Assembly (NCBI RefSeq): GCF_021531655.1 | Contig: NZ_JADYUF010000084.1 | Coordinates: 1-5,337, forward strand | Direction of reading: 5' to 3' | Source of the DNA: Leyella stercorea | Lineage (GTDB): Bacteria > Bacteroidota > Bacteroidia > Bacteroidales > Bacteroidaceae | DNA length: 5,337 bases | Part shown: in pieces, positions 5,329-5,337 of the stretch | Layout of the letters: every line of letters starts with the position of its first letter | Position numbering within the stretch: position 1 is the first letter of the stretch | The notes under the pieces: model-generated | Seen by the model: the letters and a program-made list of their open reading frames with translations, nothing else | Database searches by the model: none | Told to the model about the DNA's origin: nothing | Made by a program: the position numbers and the translations under genes

Positions 5329-5337
5329 CGTATGTCA

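Larger units (their letters stand above)
5006..5337. other. A+T-rich intergenic region without a recognisable gene
   Basis: These 332 bases are visibly richer in A+T than the rest of the window. The only open frames are tiny (for example a 7-codon ATG frame at 5238). I see no tRNA, rRNA or known riboswitch. A lone TATTTTTG at 5209-5216 fits the plus-strand -7 element TAnnTTTG, but no TTTG lies at the right distance upstream. AAAGCC plus a T-run on the minus strand (5317 down to 5308) looks like the tail of a terminator whose first arm would be beyond the window. The region contains the inverted repeats listed separately. Confidence 0.6.

Overview
The window looks like a Bacteroidales chromosome, most likely Prevotella or a close relative. 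The grounds are a DUF4924 protein (a family I know only from Bacteroidetes), a ROK sugar kinase that reads like Bacteroides/Prevotella glucokinases, A-rich leaders without a clear Shine-Dalgarno, and a promoter matching the Bacteroidetes -33/-7 consensus (TTTG, then TAnnTTTG). This placement rests on remembered family resemblance, not on a search.

Layout: (1) 1-146 is the 3' flank of a minus-strand operon and holds one strong hairpin without a U-tract. (2) 147-1383, minus strand, is a two-gene operon: a LysE-family exporter followed after 4 nt by a DUF4924 protein. (3) 1384-1552 is a divergent control region with a good plus-strand promoter, a weaker minus-strand one, and an inverted repeat between the two cores. 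(4) 1553-2533, plus strand, is an intact ROK glucokinase, closed by a near-perfect 19-bp terminator hairpin. (5) 2622-3319, plus strand, is a broken defence locus: the first ~64 codons of a RhuM-type gene are joined out of frame to the last ~165 codons of a type III restriction-like helicase/nuclease that still carries its PD-(D/E)XK motifs, with a further one-base frameshift in an A-run. A second strong terminator follows. (6) 3437-5005, minus strand, is a Schlafen/AlbA_2 plus GHKL-ATPase protein (COG2865-like), cut in two by a single in-frame TGA and carrying a 33-nt tandem repeat in a linker before its C-terminal winged helix. (7) 5006-5337 is very A+T-rich, has no gene I can support, and contains several inverted repeats.

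The left half is ordinary housekeeping: sugar phosphorylation and small-molecule export. The right half is A+T-richer accessory DNA resembling the worn edge of a defence or mobile island: a deletion scar, a frameshift and a nonsense mutation in families often found in such islands. I see no intact undescribed system. The most interesting signals are the tandem repeat in which one 11-mer is read in two frames, the single-base lesions that could be reversible, and the nested inverted repeats upstream of the AlbA_2 gene.
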